Shown here piece by piece: positions 34,370 to 43,552 of a stretch of 64,000 bases of DNA. This stretch comes from Massilia atriviolacea (lineage in GTDB: Bacteria; Pseudomonadota; Gammaproteobacteria; Burkholderiales; Burkholderiaceae_D): the NCBI RefSeq assembly GCF_003953935.1, contig NZ_RXLQ01000004.1, positions 493,149-557,148 of the forward strand. Direction: 5' to 3'. How positions within the stretch are numbered: the first letter of the stretch is position 1; each line of letters starts with the position of its first letter. The position numbers and the translations under genes were made by a program. The notes below the pieces were generated by a model. That model saw only the letters and a program-made list of their open reading frames with translations, was not told where the DNA came from and searched no databases.

Positions 34370-36421
34370 ATGCCGCCGACCAAACCGAAAACGCCGCCGA
34401 AAACCAACGAAAGCAAGCTCGCCAAGCTCGGCCTGCGCACCGACATGGACCTGGTGCTGCACCTGCCCATGCGCTACGAGGACGAAACCGTGGTGGTGTC
34501 GATCCGCGAAGCCTGCCTGCGCGGCGGCCATGTGTCGCAGGTCGAGGGGGTGGTCACGAAGAACGAGATCAGCTTCCGCCCGCGGCGCCAGTTACTGGTC
34601 ACCATCGCCGACGCGAGCGGCGACCTGCTGCTGCGCTTCATGAATTTCTACGGCAGCCAGGTCAAGCAACTGGCCGAGGGCACGCGCGTGCGCGCCCGCT
34701 CGGAACTCAAGCACGGCTTCTTCGGGGCCGAGATGGTCCATCCCACATACAAGGTGATCAACGAGGGCGCGCCGCTGCCGACCGTGCTCACGCCCGTGTA
34801 TCCCTCCGGCGAAGGCCTGTCGCAGGCGATCCTGCGGCGTTCGATCGCCGACGCGATGAAGCGCATCGACTGGCGCGACACCCTGCCGCCGGCCCTGCGC
34901 GAAGAGATGAACCTGAGCGACTTCGAGCCCTCGGTGCGGCTGCTGCACTACCCGCCGCAGGAAATCGACGCCCATGCGCTGGTCGAGCGCTCGCACCCGG
35001 CCTGGATCCGCATGAAGTTCGACGAACTGCTGGCGCAGCAGCTCTCGCTCAAACGCGCGCAGCGGGCGCGCCGGGTCAAGGGGGCGCCGGTACTGAAGGC
35101 CATCGGCGACCTGTCCGAGGCGTTCCTGGGCCAGCTGCCCTTCAAGCTGACCGGCGCCCAGCAGCGCGTGCTCAGGGAAATCCGCGCCGACCTGAAAAAC
35201 GGCTATCCGATGCAGCGCCTGCTGCAGGGCGATGTCGGCAGCGGCAAGACGGTGGTGTCGGCGCTGGCCGCCGCCCAGGCCATCGACAGCGGCTACCAGG
35301 CGGCCCTGATGGCGCCGACCGAAATCCTGGCCGACCAGCACTTCCGCAAGATCGCCGGCTGGATGGAGCCGCTCGGCGTGAAGGTGGCGTGGCTGACCGG
35401 CAGCCTGAAAAAGAAGGACAAGCTGGCCGCCACGGCGCTGGTGGAGTCGGGCGAGGCGCAGCTGGTGATCGGCACCCACGCGCTGATCCAGGACACGGTG
35501 CAGTTTGCGAAACTGGGGCTGGTGATCGTCGACGAGCAGCACCGCTTCGGCGTGGGCCAGCGCCTCACCCTGCGCAACAAGGGCAGCAACGGCAAGACCC
35601 CGCACCAGCTGATGATGTCGGCCACGCCGATTCCGCGCACGCTGGCGATGACCTATTACGCCGACCTGGAAGTGTCGGTCATCGATGAACTGCCGCCCGG
35701 ACGCAGCCCGATCGTCACGCGCGCCATCGACCAGAACCGGCGCGACGAGGTGATCGAACGGGTGCACGCGGCGGCGCTGGAAGGACGCCAGATTTACTGG
35801 GTGTGCCCCCTGATCGAGGAATCGGAGGCGCTGCAGCTGCAGACTGCCACCGAAACGCATGCCATGCTGGCCGAGGCGCTGCCCGATCTGCAGGTGGGGC
35901 TGGTGCACGGACGCCTCAAGCCGGCCGAAAAGCAGGAGGTGATGGATGCCTTCACCGCCAACGCGGTGCAGGTGCTGGTGGCCACCACCGTGATCGAGGT
36001 GGGGGTCGATGTGCCGAATGCGTCGCTGATGGTGATCGAGCACGCGGAGCGCTTCGGCCTGTCGCAGCTGCACCAGCTGCGCGGCCGCGTGGGACGCGGG
36101 TCGGCGGCCAGCGTGTGCCTGCTGCTGTATCAGAGTCCCTTGGGGCCGATCGCCAAACAGCGCTTGATGACCATGCGCGAGACCACCGACGGATTCGAAA
36201 TCGCGCGCAGGGACCTCGAGATTCGCGGGCCGGGCGAGTTCCTGGGGGCGCGCCAGTCGGGCCAGGCGATGCTCAGGTTCGCCGACCTGGAAACCGACCA
36301 GTGGCTGGTGGAACAGGCGCGCGACGTGGCGCACCAGCTGATTCATGACGCCGTCGATGACGTGGTGGAAGCGCACCTGGCGCGCTGGCTGGGTGGCAAG
36401 GAAGAGTTTTTGAAGGTGTAG
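34370..36421 (+). CDS. recG: ATP-dependent DNA helicase RecG
   Basis: A 683-residue superfamily 2 helicase that remodels stalled replication forks and Holliday-type junctions. The N-terminal wedge/OB domain covers about 1-250. The helicase core has Walker A GDVGSGKT (about 286-293), the DEQH box VDEQHRFG (about 387-394), SATPIPRTLAMT (motif III) and QLRGRVGRG (motif VI). The start is taken as ATG 34370, the first good start for the family length, although no strong ribosome site precedes it. A likely promoter (TTGTAA at 34266, TACAAT at 34291, 19-base spacer) lies in the gap to queA. A strong hairpin follows. Confidence 0.96.
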   Translation: MPPTKPKTPPKTNESKLAKLGLRTDMDLVLHLPMRYEDETVVVSIREACLRGGHVSQVEGVVTKNEISFRPRRQLLVTIADASGDLLLRFMNFYGSQVKQLAEGTRVRARSELKHGFFGAEMVHPTYKVINEGAPLPTVLTPVYPSGEGLSQAILRRSIADAMKRIDWRDTLPPALREEMNLSDFEPSVRLLHYPPQEIDAHALVERSHPAWIRMKFDELLAQQLSLKRAQRARRVKGAPVLKAIGDLSEAFLGQLPFKLTGAQQRVLREIRADLKNGYPMQRLLQGDVGSGKTVVSALAAAQAIDSGYQAALMAPTEILADQHFRKIAGWMEPLGVKVAWLTGSLKKKDKLAATALVESGEAQLVIGTHALIQDTVQFAKLGLVIVDEQHRFGVGQRLTLRNKGSNGKTPHQLMMSATPIPRTLAMTYYADLEVSVIDELPPGRSPIVTRAIDQNRRDEVIERVHAAALEGRQIYWVCPLIEESEALQLQTATETHAMLAEALPDLQVGLVHGRLKPAEKQEVMDAFTANAVQVLVATTVIEVGVDVPNASLMVIEHAERFGLSQLHQLRGRVGRGSAASVCLLLYQSPLGPIAKQRLMTMRETTDGFEIARRDLEIRGPGEFLGARQSGQAMLRFADLETDQWLVEQARDVAHQLIHDAVDDVVEAHLARWLGGKEEFLKV

Positions 36422-36425
36422 GTAG

Positions 36426-36457
36426 CGCCGCTCCCGCGCCCTGGCGCGGGAGCGGCG
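36426..36457. terminator. Strong hairpin between convergent recG and oxidoreductase genes
   Basis: A very stable inverted repeat (CGCCGCTCCCGCGCC and its complement, about 14-15 bp with a 2-base formal loop) lies 4 bases after recG and 5 bases before the end of the minus-strand oxidoreductase gene. It can act in both directions. There is no T-run. Confidence 0.6.
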
Positions 36458-36462
36458 GCGGT

Positions 36463-37446
36463 CTAAGCGTCCGCCGGGTAGCGCAGCCCGATCTGCGCGC
36501 GGATCGTATCGAGCACCCCCATCAGGTGCAAGGTCTCGTCGAGCGGCATGCCCGGGCTCTCCAGCAGCCCTTGCTTCAGGCAGCGCCCCACTTCCATCGC
36601 CTCGTGCACATAGCCGTTGCCCAGATACGGCGTGTCGATCGTGCGCGCGCCCTCAAGCGTGGTCACGGTCACCGATTGCGCGCGGTGGAACATGGTGTTC
36701 ATGCGCACCTGGCCGAGCGATCCGGACACGGTCAGCTCGGCCGGGGTCCTGGCCCTGAGCGAGCAGCTGCACACCGACATGCCGCCCCCCTCGTGCCGCA
36801 TGGTGAAGCCGGTCTGGATATCGACGCCGGTCTCGCCCATCAGCGCCATGGCCCGCACCTCGGCCACCGGCCCAAGCAGCGCGGCGGCGATCGACAGCGG
36901 GTAAATGCCCAGGTCGAGCAGGCCGCCGCCGCCCAGTTCCGGATTATTCAGGCGGTGCAGCGGGTCCTGCGTGCCCGCGAAACCGAAATCGGCCGTCACC
37001 TGGTGCACCGTGCCGATCTCGCCGGAGGCGATGATGCGCCGCACTTCGGCCAGCGCCGGCATGTAGCGCGTCCACATCGCCTCCATCAGGAACAGCTTCT
37101 TTGCGCGCGCCAGCGCCACGATTTCTTCGGCCTCGCGCCGGTTCATGGTGAAGGGCTTCTCGCACAGCACGCCCTTGCCGCCGTTCAGCGCCATGACGGC
37201 ATTGTCGGCGTGCATGGGGTGCGGGGTGCCGATGTAGATCACATCGACGCCGGGCGCATCGGCCAGTTCCTGGTACGACCCGTAGCAGGCGCTCGCGCCG
37301 AATTCGGCGCCGAAGGCTTGCGCGCCTTCCAGGCTGCGCGATGCCACGCCGGCCAGCACGGCGCCCGGCGTATCGCGCAAGGCAGCCGCAAACGCGCGCG
37401 CAATCTTGCCCGTGCCCAGAATTCCCCAACGTACCGCTTCAGTCAT
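36463..37446 (-). CDS. Gfo/Idh/MocA-family NAD(P)-dependent oxidoreductase
   Basis: A 327-residue dehydrogenase with an N-terminal Rossmann domain (GILGTGKIA at 8-16) and the family's CEKPFT motif near residue 95, which holds the catalytic-site lysine. The C-terminal alpha/beta domain carries GGGLLDLGIYPL, typical of the dihydrodiol or trans-dihydrodiol dehydrogenase-like branch. Substrates in this family are sugars, inositols or dihydrodiols; which one applies here is unknown. The start ATG follows GAGAAG. It lies 9 bases downstream of the DUF3025 gene and is likely the last gene of a pyrC-DUF3025-oxidoreductase transcript. Confidence 0.88.
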   Translation of the reverse strand: MTEAVRWGILGTGKIARAFAAALRDTPGAVLAGVASRSLEGAQAFGAEFGASACYGSYQELADAPGVDVIYIGTPHPMHADNAVMALNGGKGVLCEKPFTMNRREAEEIVALARAKKLFLMEAMWTRYMPALAEVRRIIASGEIGTVHQVTADFGFAGTQDPLHRLNNPELGGGGLLDLGIYPLSIAAALLGPVAEVRAMALMGETGVDIQTGFTMRHEGGGMSVCSCSLRARTPAELTVSGSLGQVRMNTMFHRAQSVTVTTLEGARTIDTPYLGNGYVHEAMEVGRCLKQGLLESPGMPLDETLHLMGVLDTIRAQIGLRYPADA

Positions 37447-37455
37447 CTTCTCTCC

Positions 37456-38259
37456 TCAAACGGCCCGCCTGGGCCGGAATACCGTGGTATCGGCGTAAAA
37501 CGCATGATCCTGCCCTTCCCACCAGCCCGGCACGCCAAGCACCGGCAAGGGGGTAAAGCAGGCCGTGCTCAATCCTTCGGCCGCCAGTTCGTCCGCCACC
37601 TGGCGGTCGATCCAGGCGCGCCGCGCCTCATGCGGCAGGGCGAAATAATCGTCGCCGGCGACCACCACGCGCGTGTGCGCGGTGATCGCCTTGCGCGGCG
37701 CGACCAGCTTTTCCATCAGCGCGTGGCCGAACAGCCAGACCTCGGCATCGGCGCCCGCGCCGTGGCCAAACCGTGCGCGCCGTTCGTATAGTGCCTCAAT
37801 CCAGCCGTGCGCGCGCAGGGCGGCCACCAGCTGCTCGCCCTCGGCGCCGGCGCGCACCACCAGCAGGGCCGCGTTTTCGTCGAAGATGGTGGCGCCGTCG
37901 CGCGCCGCGCCGCGCGACTTGCCCACCCCGGCCAGCGCAATCTGGGCCGCCTGCAGGGCGTTGAGTTGCTGCTTGATGCGCGGGAAGGTCAGCCACACCA
38001 GGCCATTGAAGAAGTCGTGCAGGTTCTCGCGCGTGGGCACGCAGCCGGTCGCGCCGATGAATTCTTCGTAGGCGCGCCCTTCGGGCAAGTCATCCTGCGG
38101 CACGAAGCGCAGCGGCAGGCCGCGCCGGTTGACCAGCGCCAGCGGCGCGCAAGCGGCATTGAGGGCGTCGGCCACGCAGGCCACGCCGGCATCGAGCCGC
38201 GCAAAGGCGGGGCGCACGGCGTCGTACCACGGTCGCGCCCAGTCGATCTGCGACAGCAT
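37456..38259 (-). CDS. DUF3025-family protein
   Basis: A 267-residue protein that matches the DUF3025 family by its features: the central GRAYEEFIGATGCVPTRENLHDFFNG, WLTFPRIKQQLNALQ and DENAALLV segments. Function is unknown. It is soluble, with no signal peptide. The gene begins three bases after the pyrC stop codon and ends nine bases before the oxidoreductase start, so it is part of that operon, but I cannot link it to pyrimidine synthesis beyond position. Confidence 0.8.
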   Translation of the reverse strand: MLSQIDWARPWYDAVRPAFARLDAGVACVADALNAACAPLALVNRRGLPLRFVPQDDLPEGRAYEEFIGATGCVPTRENLHDFFNGLVWLTFPRIKQQLNALQAAQIALAGVGKSRGAARDGATIFDENAALLVVRAGAEGEQLVAALRAHGWIEALYERRARFGHGAGADAEVWLFGHALMEKLVAPRKAITAHTRVVVAGDDYFALPHEARRAWIDRQVADELAAEGLSTACFTPLPVLGVPGWWEGQDHAFYADTTVFRPRRAV

Positions 38260-38262
38260 CGC

Positions 38263-39312
38263 CTACAGCAGTTTCCAGTTGATTTGTTCGCCGCCGTTGA
38301 GCGGCACCAGGGTGGAATCGGCCATCGGCACGCTCTGCGGCAGGGTCCAGGCTTCGCGCTTGAGCGTCACCTGCCCGGTGTTGCGCGGCAGGTCGTAGAA
38401 GTCGGGGCCGTGGAAGCTGGCAAAGGCTTCGAGCTTGTCGAGCGCACCGGCGCGTTCGAACGCCTCGGTGTACATCTCCATCGCGTGCAGCGCCGTATAG
38501 CAGCCGGCGCAGCCGCACGAGGTCTCCTTGGCGCCCACCGCGTGCGGGGCCGAGTCGGTGCCGAGGAAGAAGCGCTCGTCGCCGCTGGTGGCGGCCGTCA
38601 TCAGCGCCAGGCGGTGTTCTTCGCGCTTGAGCACCGGCAGGCAGTAGTAATGGGGACGGATGCCGCCCTTGAAGATCTCGTTGCGGTTGTACAGCAGGTG
38701 GTGCGCGGTGATGGTGGCGGCGATCGGGCCGTCGGCTTCGGCCACGTACTGGGCCGCGTCCTTGGTGGTGATGTGCTCGAACACGATCTTCAGTTCCGGC
38801 ATGTCGCGCCGCAGCGGACGCATGACGCGCTCGATGAACACCGCTTCGCGGTCGAACAGGTCGATCTCCTGGTCGGTCACTTCGCCGTGCACGAGGAAGG
38901 GCATGCCGACTTCCTGCATCACTTCGAGCGTCTTGTAGCAGCGCGCCAGGTCGGTCACGCCGGCGTCGGAATTGGTGGTGGCGCCGGCCGGGTAGAGCTT
39001 GACGGCGTGGACGAAGCCGCTGTCCTGGGCGCGCCGGATTTCGTCCGGGTCGGTGTTGTCGGTCAGGTAGAGCGTCATCAGCGGTTCGAAGCGCATGCCG
39101 GCCGGCAGCGCGGCCAGGATGCGCTCGCGGTAGGCCTGGGCCATGGCGGTGGTGGTCACCGGGGGTTTGAGGTTCGGCATGACGATGGCGCGGGCGAACT
39201 GGCGCGCGCTGTGCGGCAGCACGCTGGCCAGCGCGGCGCCGTCGCGCAGGTGCAGGTGCCAGTCGTCGGGACGGGTGATGGTCAGGCTCTGGGGGGTATC
39301 GATGGTGGACAT
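38263..39312 (-). CDS. pyrC: Dihydroorotase
   Basis: A 349-residue class II dihydroorotase, which closes N-carbamoyl-aspartate to dihydroorotate in pyrimidine synthesis. Metal-site residues are His19 and His21 (WHLHLRDG), the carboxylated Lys105 ([13 protein letters not shown]), His142 (LVHGEV) and His180 (FEHITTK); Asp253 (LGTDSAPH) is the catalytic base. The start is ATG 39312; earlier ATG/GTG codons in the frame lack family residues. It heads a minus-strand group with DUF3025 and the Gfo/Idh oxidoreductase. Confidence 0.97.
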   Translation of the reverse strand: MSTIDTPQSLTITRPDDWHLHLRDGAALASVLPHSARQFARAIVMPNLKPPVTTTAMAQAYRERILAALPAGMRFEPLMTLYLTDNTDPDEIRRAQDSGFVHAVKLYPAGATTNSDAGVTDLARCYKTLEVMQEVGMPFLVHGEVTDQEIDLFDREAVFIERVMRPLRRDMPELKIVFEHITTKDAAQYVAEADGPIAATITAHHLLYNRNEIFKGGIRPHYYCLPVLKREEHRLALMTAATSGDERFFLGTDSAPHAVGAKETSCGCAGCYTALHAMEMYTEAFERAGALDKLEAFASFHGPDFYDLPRNTGQVTLKREAWTLPQSVPMADSTLVPLNGGEQINWKLL

Positions 39313-39403
39313 GGCGGCTTTCGGAGAACGGATGCGGTATTTTAACCTCCGCAGGCATCGCATCGCTCGGGCTTCCTCCAAGAAACATGACGCACGTTCG
39401 AAC

Positions 39404-39643
39404 ATGCTGCCTGCATCCGCTTCTCAAGCTTGCGATACTGCGTTGCAAATACAACGCATGGATCTCCGCGAGTGTCATCCGAGTTGCGAAGCCGCCGAGA
39501 GCGTGCTGGTAAGCGGCCAATACGACAGCGTCGACGATGTGCTGCATGACCTCGATGACATCGCCGATGCCGAGGCGCGGGCAGTCAAATCAGTTTTCGC
39601 GTCAGGTATGCAAAAGCGGCGCGATCCGACTTGCGCCGGCTGA
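39404..39643 (+). pseudogene. Possible ParD-like antitoxin remnant
   Basis: A short open frame (candidate starts 39404 and 39458) whose second half reads VSGQYDSVDDVLHDL followed by ADAEARAVKSVFASGM. That spacing resembles the C-terminal half of ParD/CC2985 antitoxins (a SGRY-S-xxEV-xxD-x-LR pattern then an acidic helix). The N-terminal ribbon-helix-helix part is not recognisable, and the frame runs 55 bases into the toxin-like frame instead of stopping near its start. It looks decayed. Confidence 0.4.
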
Positions 39644-39888
39644 ATATTCATCTGGCCGCCAAGGAGGCCCGCGCGTCCAGGCGGGCGCGTACGATCATCG
39701 CCAAAGCCATGACGCTGCTGGAGAAATTTCCCTTCACCTGCAGAAAAGCGGCTGCCGACTCGCCCCGCCTCGGGGAATTGGTCATTGACTTTGGCGGCGC
39801 CGGGTATGTCGCCTTGTTCGCGATTGAGGACGCGCATACCGTCACCGTTCTCGCGGTGCGGCGCCAGCGGGAAGACGACCTCCTGTAA
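39589..39888 (+). pseudogene. ParE/RelE-family toxin gene without a normal start codon
   Basis: From 39589 the frame reads ISFRVRYAKAARSDLRRL, helices LLEKFPF and the strands GYVALFAIED and VTVLAVRRQREDDL, a complete ParE/RelE fold of about 99 residues. Those toxins inhibit gyrase or cleave mRNA. The position where a start Met is expected is ATC (39589-39591), and no ATG, GTG or TTG occurs in frame before TTG 39631, which would remove the first beta strand and part of helix 1. A stop codon (39556) closes the frame upstream. Either the gene died by loss of its start or it uses ATC. It lies directly downstream of an antitoxin-like remnant. Confidence 0.6.
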
Positions 39889-39921
39889 TTGCAGGTGCGG
39901 AGAGCATCGGGGGCGCCGGCG

Positions 39922-40647
39922 TCAGTGAAGGATCCGGGCCAAAAACTCGCGCGCCCGCTCGGAGCGCGGCGCCGTGAAAAATTCCTGGGTCGAACTGTCT
40001 TCCACGATGCGGCCATGGTCCATGAACAGGATGCGCCCCGCCACCTTGCGCGCAAAGCCCATTTCGTGGGTCACGACCATCATGGTCATGCCTTCCTGCG
40101 CCAGCCCGACCATCACGTCGAGCACTTCGTTGATCATTTCCGGGTCGAGCGCGGAGGTGGGTTCGTCGAACAGCATGGCGATCGGGTCCATCGACAGGGC
40201 GCGCGCGATCGCCACCCGCTGCTGCTGGCCGCCCGATAGCTGGCTGGGGTACTTATCCTGCTGCGCCAGCAGGCCGACCCGGTCCAGGTACTGCAAGCCC
40301 TTGGCGGTGGCCTCGTCCAGGCTGCGCCCGAGCACCCGGGTCTGGCCGAGCGTCAGGTTGTCGCGTACCGACAGGTGCGGGAACAGCTCGAAATTCTGGA
40401 ACACCATGCCGATGCGCGCGCGCAGGGCCGACAGGTCGGTCTTTTTGTCGCCCACGGCGATGCCGTCGACCGTCACTTCGCCCTGCTGGAACGGCTCCAG
40501 GCCGTTGACGGTCTTGATCAGGGTCGACTTGCCGGAACCCGACGGACCGCAGATGACCACCACGTCGCCCTTGCCGACCCGGGTCGTACAGTCGGCCAGA
40601 ACCTGGAACTGGCCATACCACTTGCTGACATTTTTTAGTTCGATCAT
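39922..40647 (-). CDS. Amino-acid-type ABC transporter ATP-binding protein (GltL/GlnQ-like)
   Basis: A 241-residue ATPase of polar amino acid import systems. Walker A GPSGSGKST (34-42), signature LSGGQQQR (about 137-144), Walker B MLFDEPTSAL (about 158) and the H-loop VTHEMGFA are intact. Length and the MIELKNVSKWYG start match GltL/GlnQ. It is an orphan: no permease or binding-protein gene is next to it, unlike the usual gltIJKL order. Its divergent neighbour is a dicarboxylate/glutamate symporter, which hints at a shared substrate class but proves nothing. The longer upstream frame is not used. Confidence 0.93.
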   Translation of the reverse strand: MIELKNVSKWYGQFQVLADCTTRVGKGDVVVICGPSGSGKSTLIKTVNGLEPFQQGEVTVDGIAVGDKKTDLSALRARIGMVFQNFELFPHLSVRDNLTLGQTRVLGRSLDEATAKGLQYLDRVGLLAQQDKYPSQLSGGQQQRVAIARALSMDPIAMLFDEPTSALDPEMINEVLDVMVGLAQEGMTMMVVTHEMGFARKVAGRILFMDHGRIVEDSSTQEFFTAPRSERAREFLARILH

Positions 40648-40853
40648 GTTGTTTTTCGTGTGTTCTGATGCGGAAGGTACGAGCTTGACAGCACTTGCGG
40701 CCCCTAGGATACTGCGGAACTTGCCAAAAAAATTATCACATTGCTGGCTGGTTCGCTCACAAAATACCGCTATTTTGCCCGAGAACGCAGGGGGACCGGC
40801 TTTCCGCAGCCCCTGACGACACCGAATCGACTCAAATACAGGATGCACAGCCC

Positions 40854-42113
40854 ATGAACCAGAAAAATCGCCTTACCCTCTACATCCTGCTGGCACTCGT
40901 GCTCGGGGTGGTCGTCGGGTATGTCATCAACGTCAGCACATCCAACGCGGCCGCCTTTGCCGAATACATGTCGCTGGTGACCACCCTGTTCCTGCGCCTG
41001 ATCAAGATGATCATCGCGCCGCTGGTGTTTTCGACCCTGGTCGTGGGCATCGCCAAAATGGGCGACGCCAAGGAAGTCGGCCGCATCGGCGCCAAGGCGC
41101 TGGGCTGGTTCGTGATCGCCTCGGTCCTCTCGCTCTCGCTCGGCCTGATCCTGGTCAACCTGTTCCGCCCGGGCGACGCCATGGTGGCCCACCTGCCGCC
41201 GGCCGGCGCCGTGTCGGGCATCGTCACCACCAGCCTGACGCTCAAGGAATTCGTCACCCACCTGGTGCCGTCGTCGATCGTGGACGGCATGGCCAAGAAC
41301 GAAATCCTGCAGATCGTGATCTTCTCGCTGTTCTTCGGCACCGCCGCGGCGGCCGTGGGCGCACGCGCCAACCCGATGATCGAAGCCATCGACGGCGTCG
41401 CCCACGTCATGCTCAAGGTGACCGGCTATGTGATGAACCTGGCCCCGATCGCGGTGCTCGCTGCCGTCTCCGGCATCATCGCCAAGAGCGGGATCGGGAT
41501 CCTGTCCACCTACGGCATCTTCATGGGGGAGTTCTACATCGCCATCATCGTGCTGTGGATCGTGCTGACGATTGCCGGCTTCATCTTCCTGGGCCCGCGC
41601 GTGTTCGCCCTGCTGCGTGAAGTGCGCGAACCGACCATCCTGGCGTTTTCGACCGCGTCGTCGGAAGCGGCGTTTCCGAAGACCCTGGAAGGCCTGGAGC
41701 GCTTCGGTGTGCGCAACCGCATCGCCGCCTTCGTGCTGCCGATCGGTTATTCGTTCAACCTCGACGGTTCGATGATGTACTGTACCTTCGCCACCATCTT
41801 CATCGCCCAGGCTTACGGGATCGAGCTGTCGCTGTCGACCCAGCTGACCATGATGCTGGTGCTGATGCTCACCTCCAAGGGCATGGCCGGCGTGCCGCGC
41901 GCCTCGCTGGTGGTGATCGCCGCCACGCTCGGACAGTTCAACATTCCGGAAGCGGGCCTGCTGCTGTTGCTGGGCATCGACCACTTCCTCGACATGGCGC
42001 GTTCGGCCACCAACGTGATCGGCAACGCCATCGCCACGGCGGTCGTGGCCAAGTGGGAGGGCGAATTGAGCGATCCGGGCAAGGTCGATCCGGCCACCTC
42101 GCCGCTCAGGTAG
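40854..42113 (+). CDS. Dicarboxylate/amino acid:cation symporter (DAACS family)
   Basis: A 419-residue transporter of the GltP/DctA/SstT group. It has the N-terminal helices (about 8-90), the re-entrant loop hairpin with TASSEAAFPKTLEGLERFG, and the substrate-binding helix GYSFNLDGSMMYCTFATIFIAQ followed by GMAGVPRASLVVI. These carriers import glutamate, aspartate or C4-dicarboxylates with H+ or Na+; the exact substrate is not decidable from sequence. The start is ATG 40854; upstream in-frame codons belong to the intergenic region. It is divergent from the orphan ABC ATPase and followed by a strong terminator. Confidence 0.93.
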   Translation: MNQKNRLTLYILLALVLGVVVGYVINVSTSNAAAFAEYMSLVTTLFLRLIKMIIAPLVFSTLVVGIAKMGDAKEVGRIGAKALGWFVIASVLSLSLGLILVNLFRPGDAMVAHLPPAGAVSGIVTTSLTLKEFVTHLVPSSIVDGMAKNEILQIVIFSLFFGTAAAAVGARANPMIEAIDGVAHVMLKVTGYVMNLAPIAVLAAVSGIIAKSGIGILSTYGIFMGEFYIAIIVLWIVLTIAGFIFLGPRVFALLREVREPTILAFSTASSEAAFPKTLEGLERFGVRNRIAAFVLPIGYSFNLDGSMMYCTFATIFIAQAYGIELSLSTQLTMMLVLMLTSKGMAGVPRASLVVIAATLGQFNIPEAGLLLLLGIDHFLDMARSATNVIGNAIATAVVAKWEGELSDPGKVDPATSPLR

Positions 42114-42128
42114 ATCGCCAGCGCTCAC

Positions 42129-42160
42129 AGGGCGGAAAAGCACAGCTTTTCCGCCCTTTG
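42129..42160 (+). terminator. Intrinsic terminator after the symporter gene
   Basis: A perfect 12-bp stem (AGGGCGGAAAAG at 42129-42140, CTTTTCCGCCCT at 42146-42157) with a CACAG loop starts 16 bases after the stop and is followed by TTTGCCTTT. The T-run is short, but the stem is very stable. Confidence 0.75.
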
Positions 42161-42236
42161 CCTTTGGGCCGGCATCGGCTTTGCCGGCCCGATTTCATGT
42201 ATGCTCTTCTGCCATTATTCTTCTCGGAGACCCGCC

Positions 42237-43532
42237 ATGCACAAGCTGTCCGCCATCGGTATTTTGCTCGCTTGCGGCAGCGCGCAAGCTGCCACCCAGA
42301 CCATCGATTGCGCCCGCCTGCTCGATGTCAAGGCCGGCGTCTGGCGCGAGAAGGTGAGCATCGTGGTCGAAGACGGCGCCATCAAGTCGGTCGCTCCGAT
42401 GAACGCCGGCGCGGGCGCGGCCCCCGGCCGCATCGACCTGTCGGCCCACTCCTGCCTGCCCGGCCTGATCGACATGCACGTGCACCTGACCGGCGAAACC
42501 CAGAAGCAGGCCGACGCCCTGCGCGACGCCATCAGCCTCAATCCGGCCGACCATGCCTACCGCTCCGTCATCTTTGCCGAGCGCACCCTGAAGGCCGGTT
42601 TTACCACCGTGCGCGACCTGGGCGCCGGCGATGGGCTCAATGTCTCGCTCAAGCGCGCCATTGCGGCCGGCAGCATTCCGGGACCGCGCATGTTCACCTC
42701 GGGTAAATCGATTGCGACCACCGGCGGGCACGCCGATCCGACCAACAATTTTTCGCACCGCCTGAGCCACGCGCTGGGCACGCCCGGGCCGAACGAAGGC
42801 GTGGTCAACAGCGCGGAAGGCGCGCGCGAAGCGGTGCGCGCGCGCTACAAGGAAGGTGCGGACCTGATCAAGGTCACCGCCACCGGCGGCGTGTTGAGCC
42901 AGGCCCGCAGCGGCCAGAATTCGCAGTACACCGAAGACGAACTGCGCGCCATCGTCAGCACCGCCAGGGACTACGGCTTCCGCGTCGCGGCCCACGCGCA
43001 CGGCGCCGAAGGCATGAAGCGCGCGCTGCGCGCCGGGATCGACTCGATCGAACACGGCACCATGATGGACGACGAAACCATCGCCCTGTTCAAGAAACAC
43101 GGCGCCTGGTTCGTGCCCACCATTTCGGCCGGCCGCTACGTGGCCGACAAGGCCAGGGAGCCGGATTACTATTCGCCGCTGGTGCGCCCGAAGGCGGCCG
43201 CCATCGGCCCGCAGATCCAGGCCACCTTCGCTCGCGCCTACAAGGCGGGCGTGAAGATCGCCTTCGGCACCGACGCCGGCGTTTTCCCGCATGGCGACAA
43301 CGCCAGGGAATTCGCCTACATGGTCGAAGCGGGCATGCCGCCGCTCGAAGCGATCCGCTCGGCCACCATCAACGCCGCCGCCCTGCTCGACCAGGGCACG
43401 CGCCTCGGTTCCGTGGAAGCGGGCTACGCGGCCGACATCATCGCCGTCACGGGCGACCCGCTGCGCGACATCGCGCTGATGCAGCAGGTGCGCTTCGTCA
43501 TGAAAGACGGCGTGATCTACAAACAACCATAA
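42237..43532 (+). CDS. Secreted amidohydrolase-superfamily metallopeptidase-like enzyme
   Basis: A 431-residue protein with a signal peptide ([18 protein letters not shown], cleaved near 18) and an amidohydrolase TIM barrel. Metal-site signatures are GLIDMHVHL, the HAHG and IEHGT histidine motifs and GTDAG. The group includes Xaa-Pro/Xaa-Arg dipeptidases and imidazolonepropionase-like enzymes. Secretion and the neighbouring asparaginase favour a peptide or N-acyl amino acid substrate. The start is ATG 42237 with CGGAGACCCGCC before it. The asparaginase gene starts 20 bases after its stop, so the two are co-transcribed and both exported. Confidence 0.85.
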   Translation: MHKLSAIGILLACGSAQAATQTIDCARLLDVKAGVWREKVSIVVEDGAIKSVAPMNAGAGAAPGRIDLSAHSCLPGLIDMHVHLTGETQKQADALRDAISLNPADHAYRSVIFAERTLKAGFTTVRDLGAGDGLNVSLKRAIAAGSIPGPRMFTSGKSIATTGGHADPTNNFSHRLSHALGTPGPNEGVVNSAEGAREAVRARYKEGADLIKVTATGGVLSQARSGQNSQYTEDELRAIVSTARDYGFRVAAHAHGAEGMKRALRAGIDSIEHGTMMDDETIALFKKHGAWFVPTISAGRYVADKAREPDYYSPLVRPKAAAIGPQIQATFARAYKAGVKIAFGTDAGVFPHGDNAREFAYMVEAGMPPLEAIRSATINAAALLDQGTRLGSVEAGYAADIIAVTGDPLRDIALMQQVRFVMKDGVIYKQP

Positions 43533-43552
43533 CTTCCACTCAAGGAGAACCC

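Noticed and set aside
39143..39457. N-terminal extension of the antitoxin-like frame into pyrC antisense
   Set aside because: The extension is antisense to pyrC and its promoter region; only the part after 39404 shows any antitoxin-like pattern.
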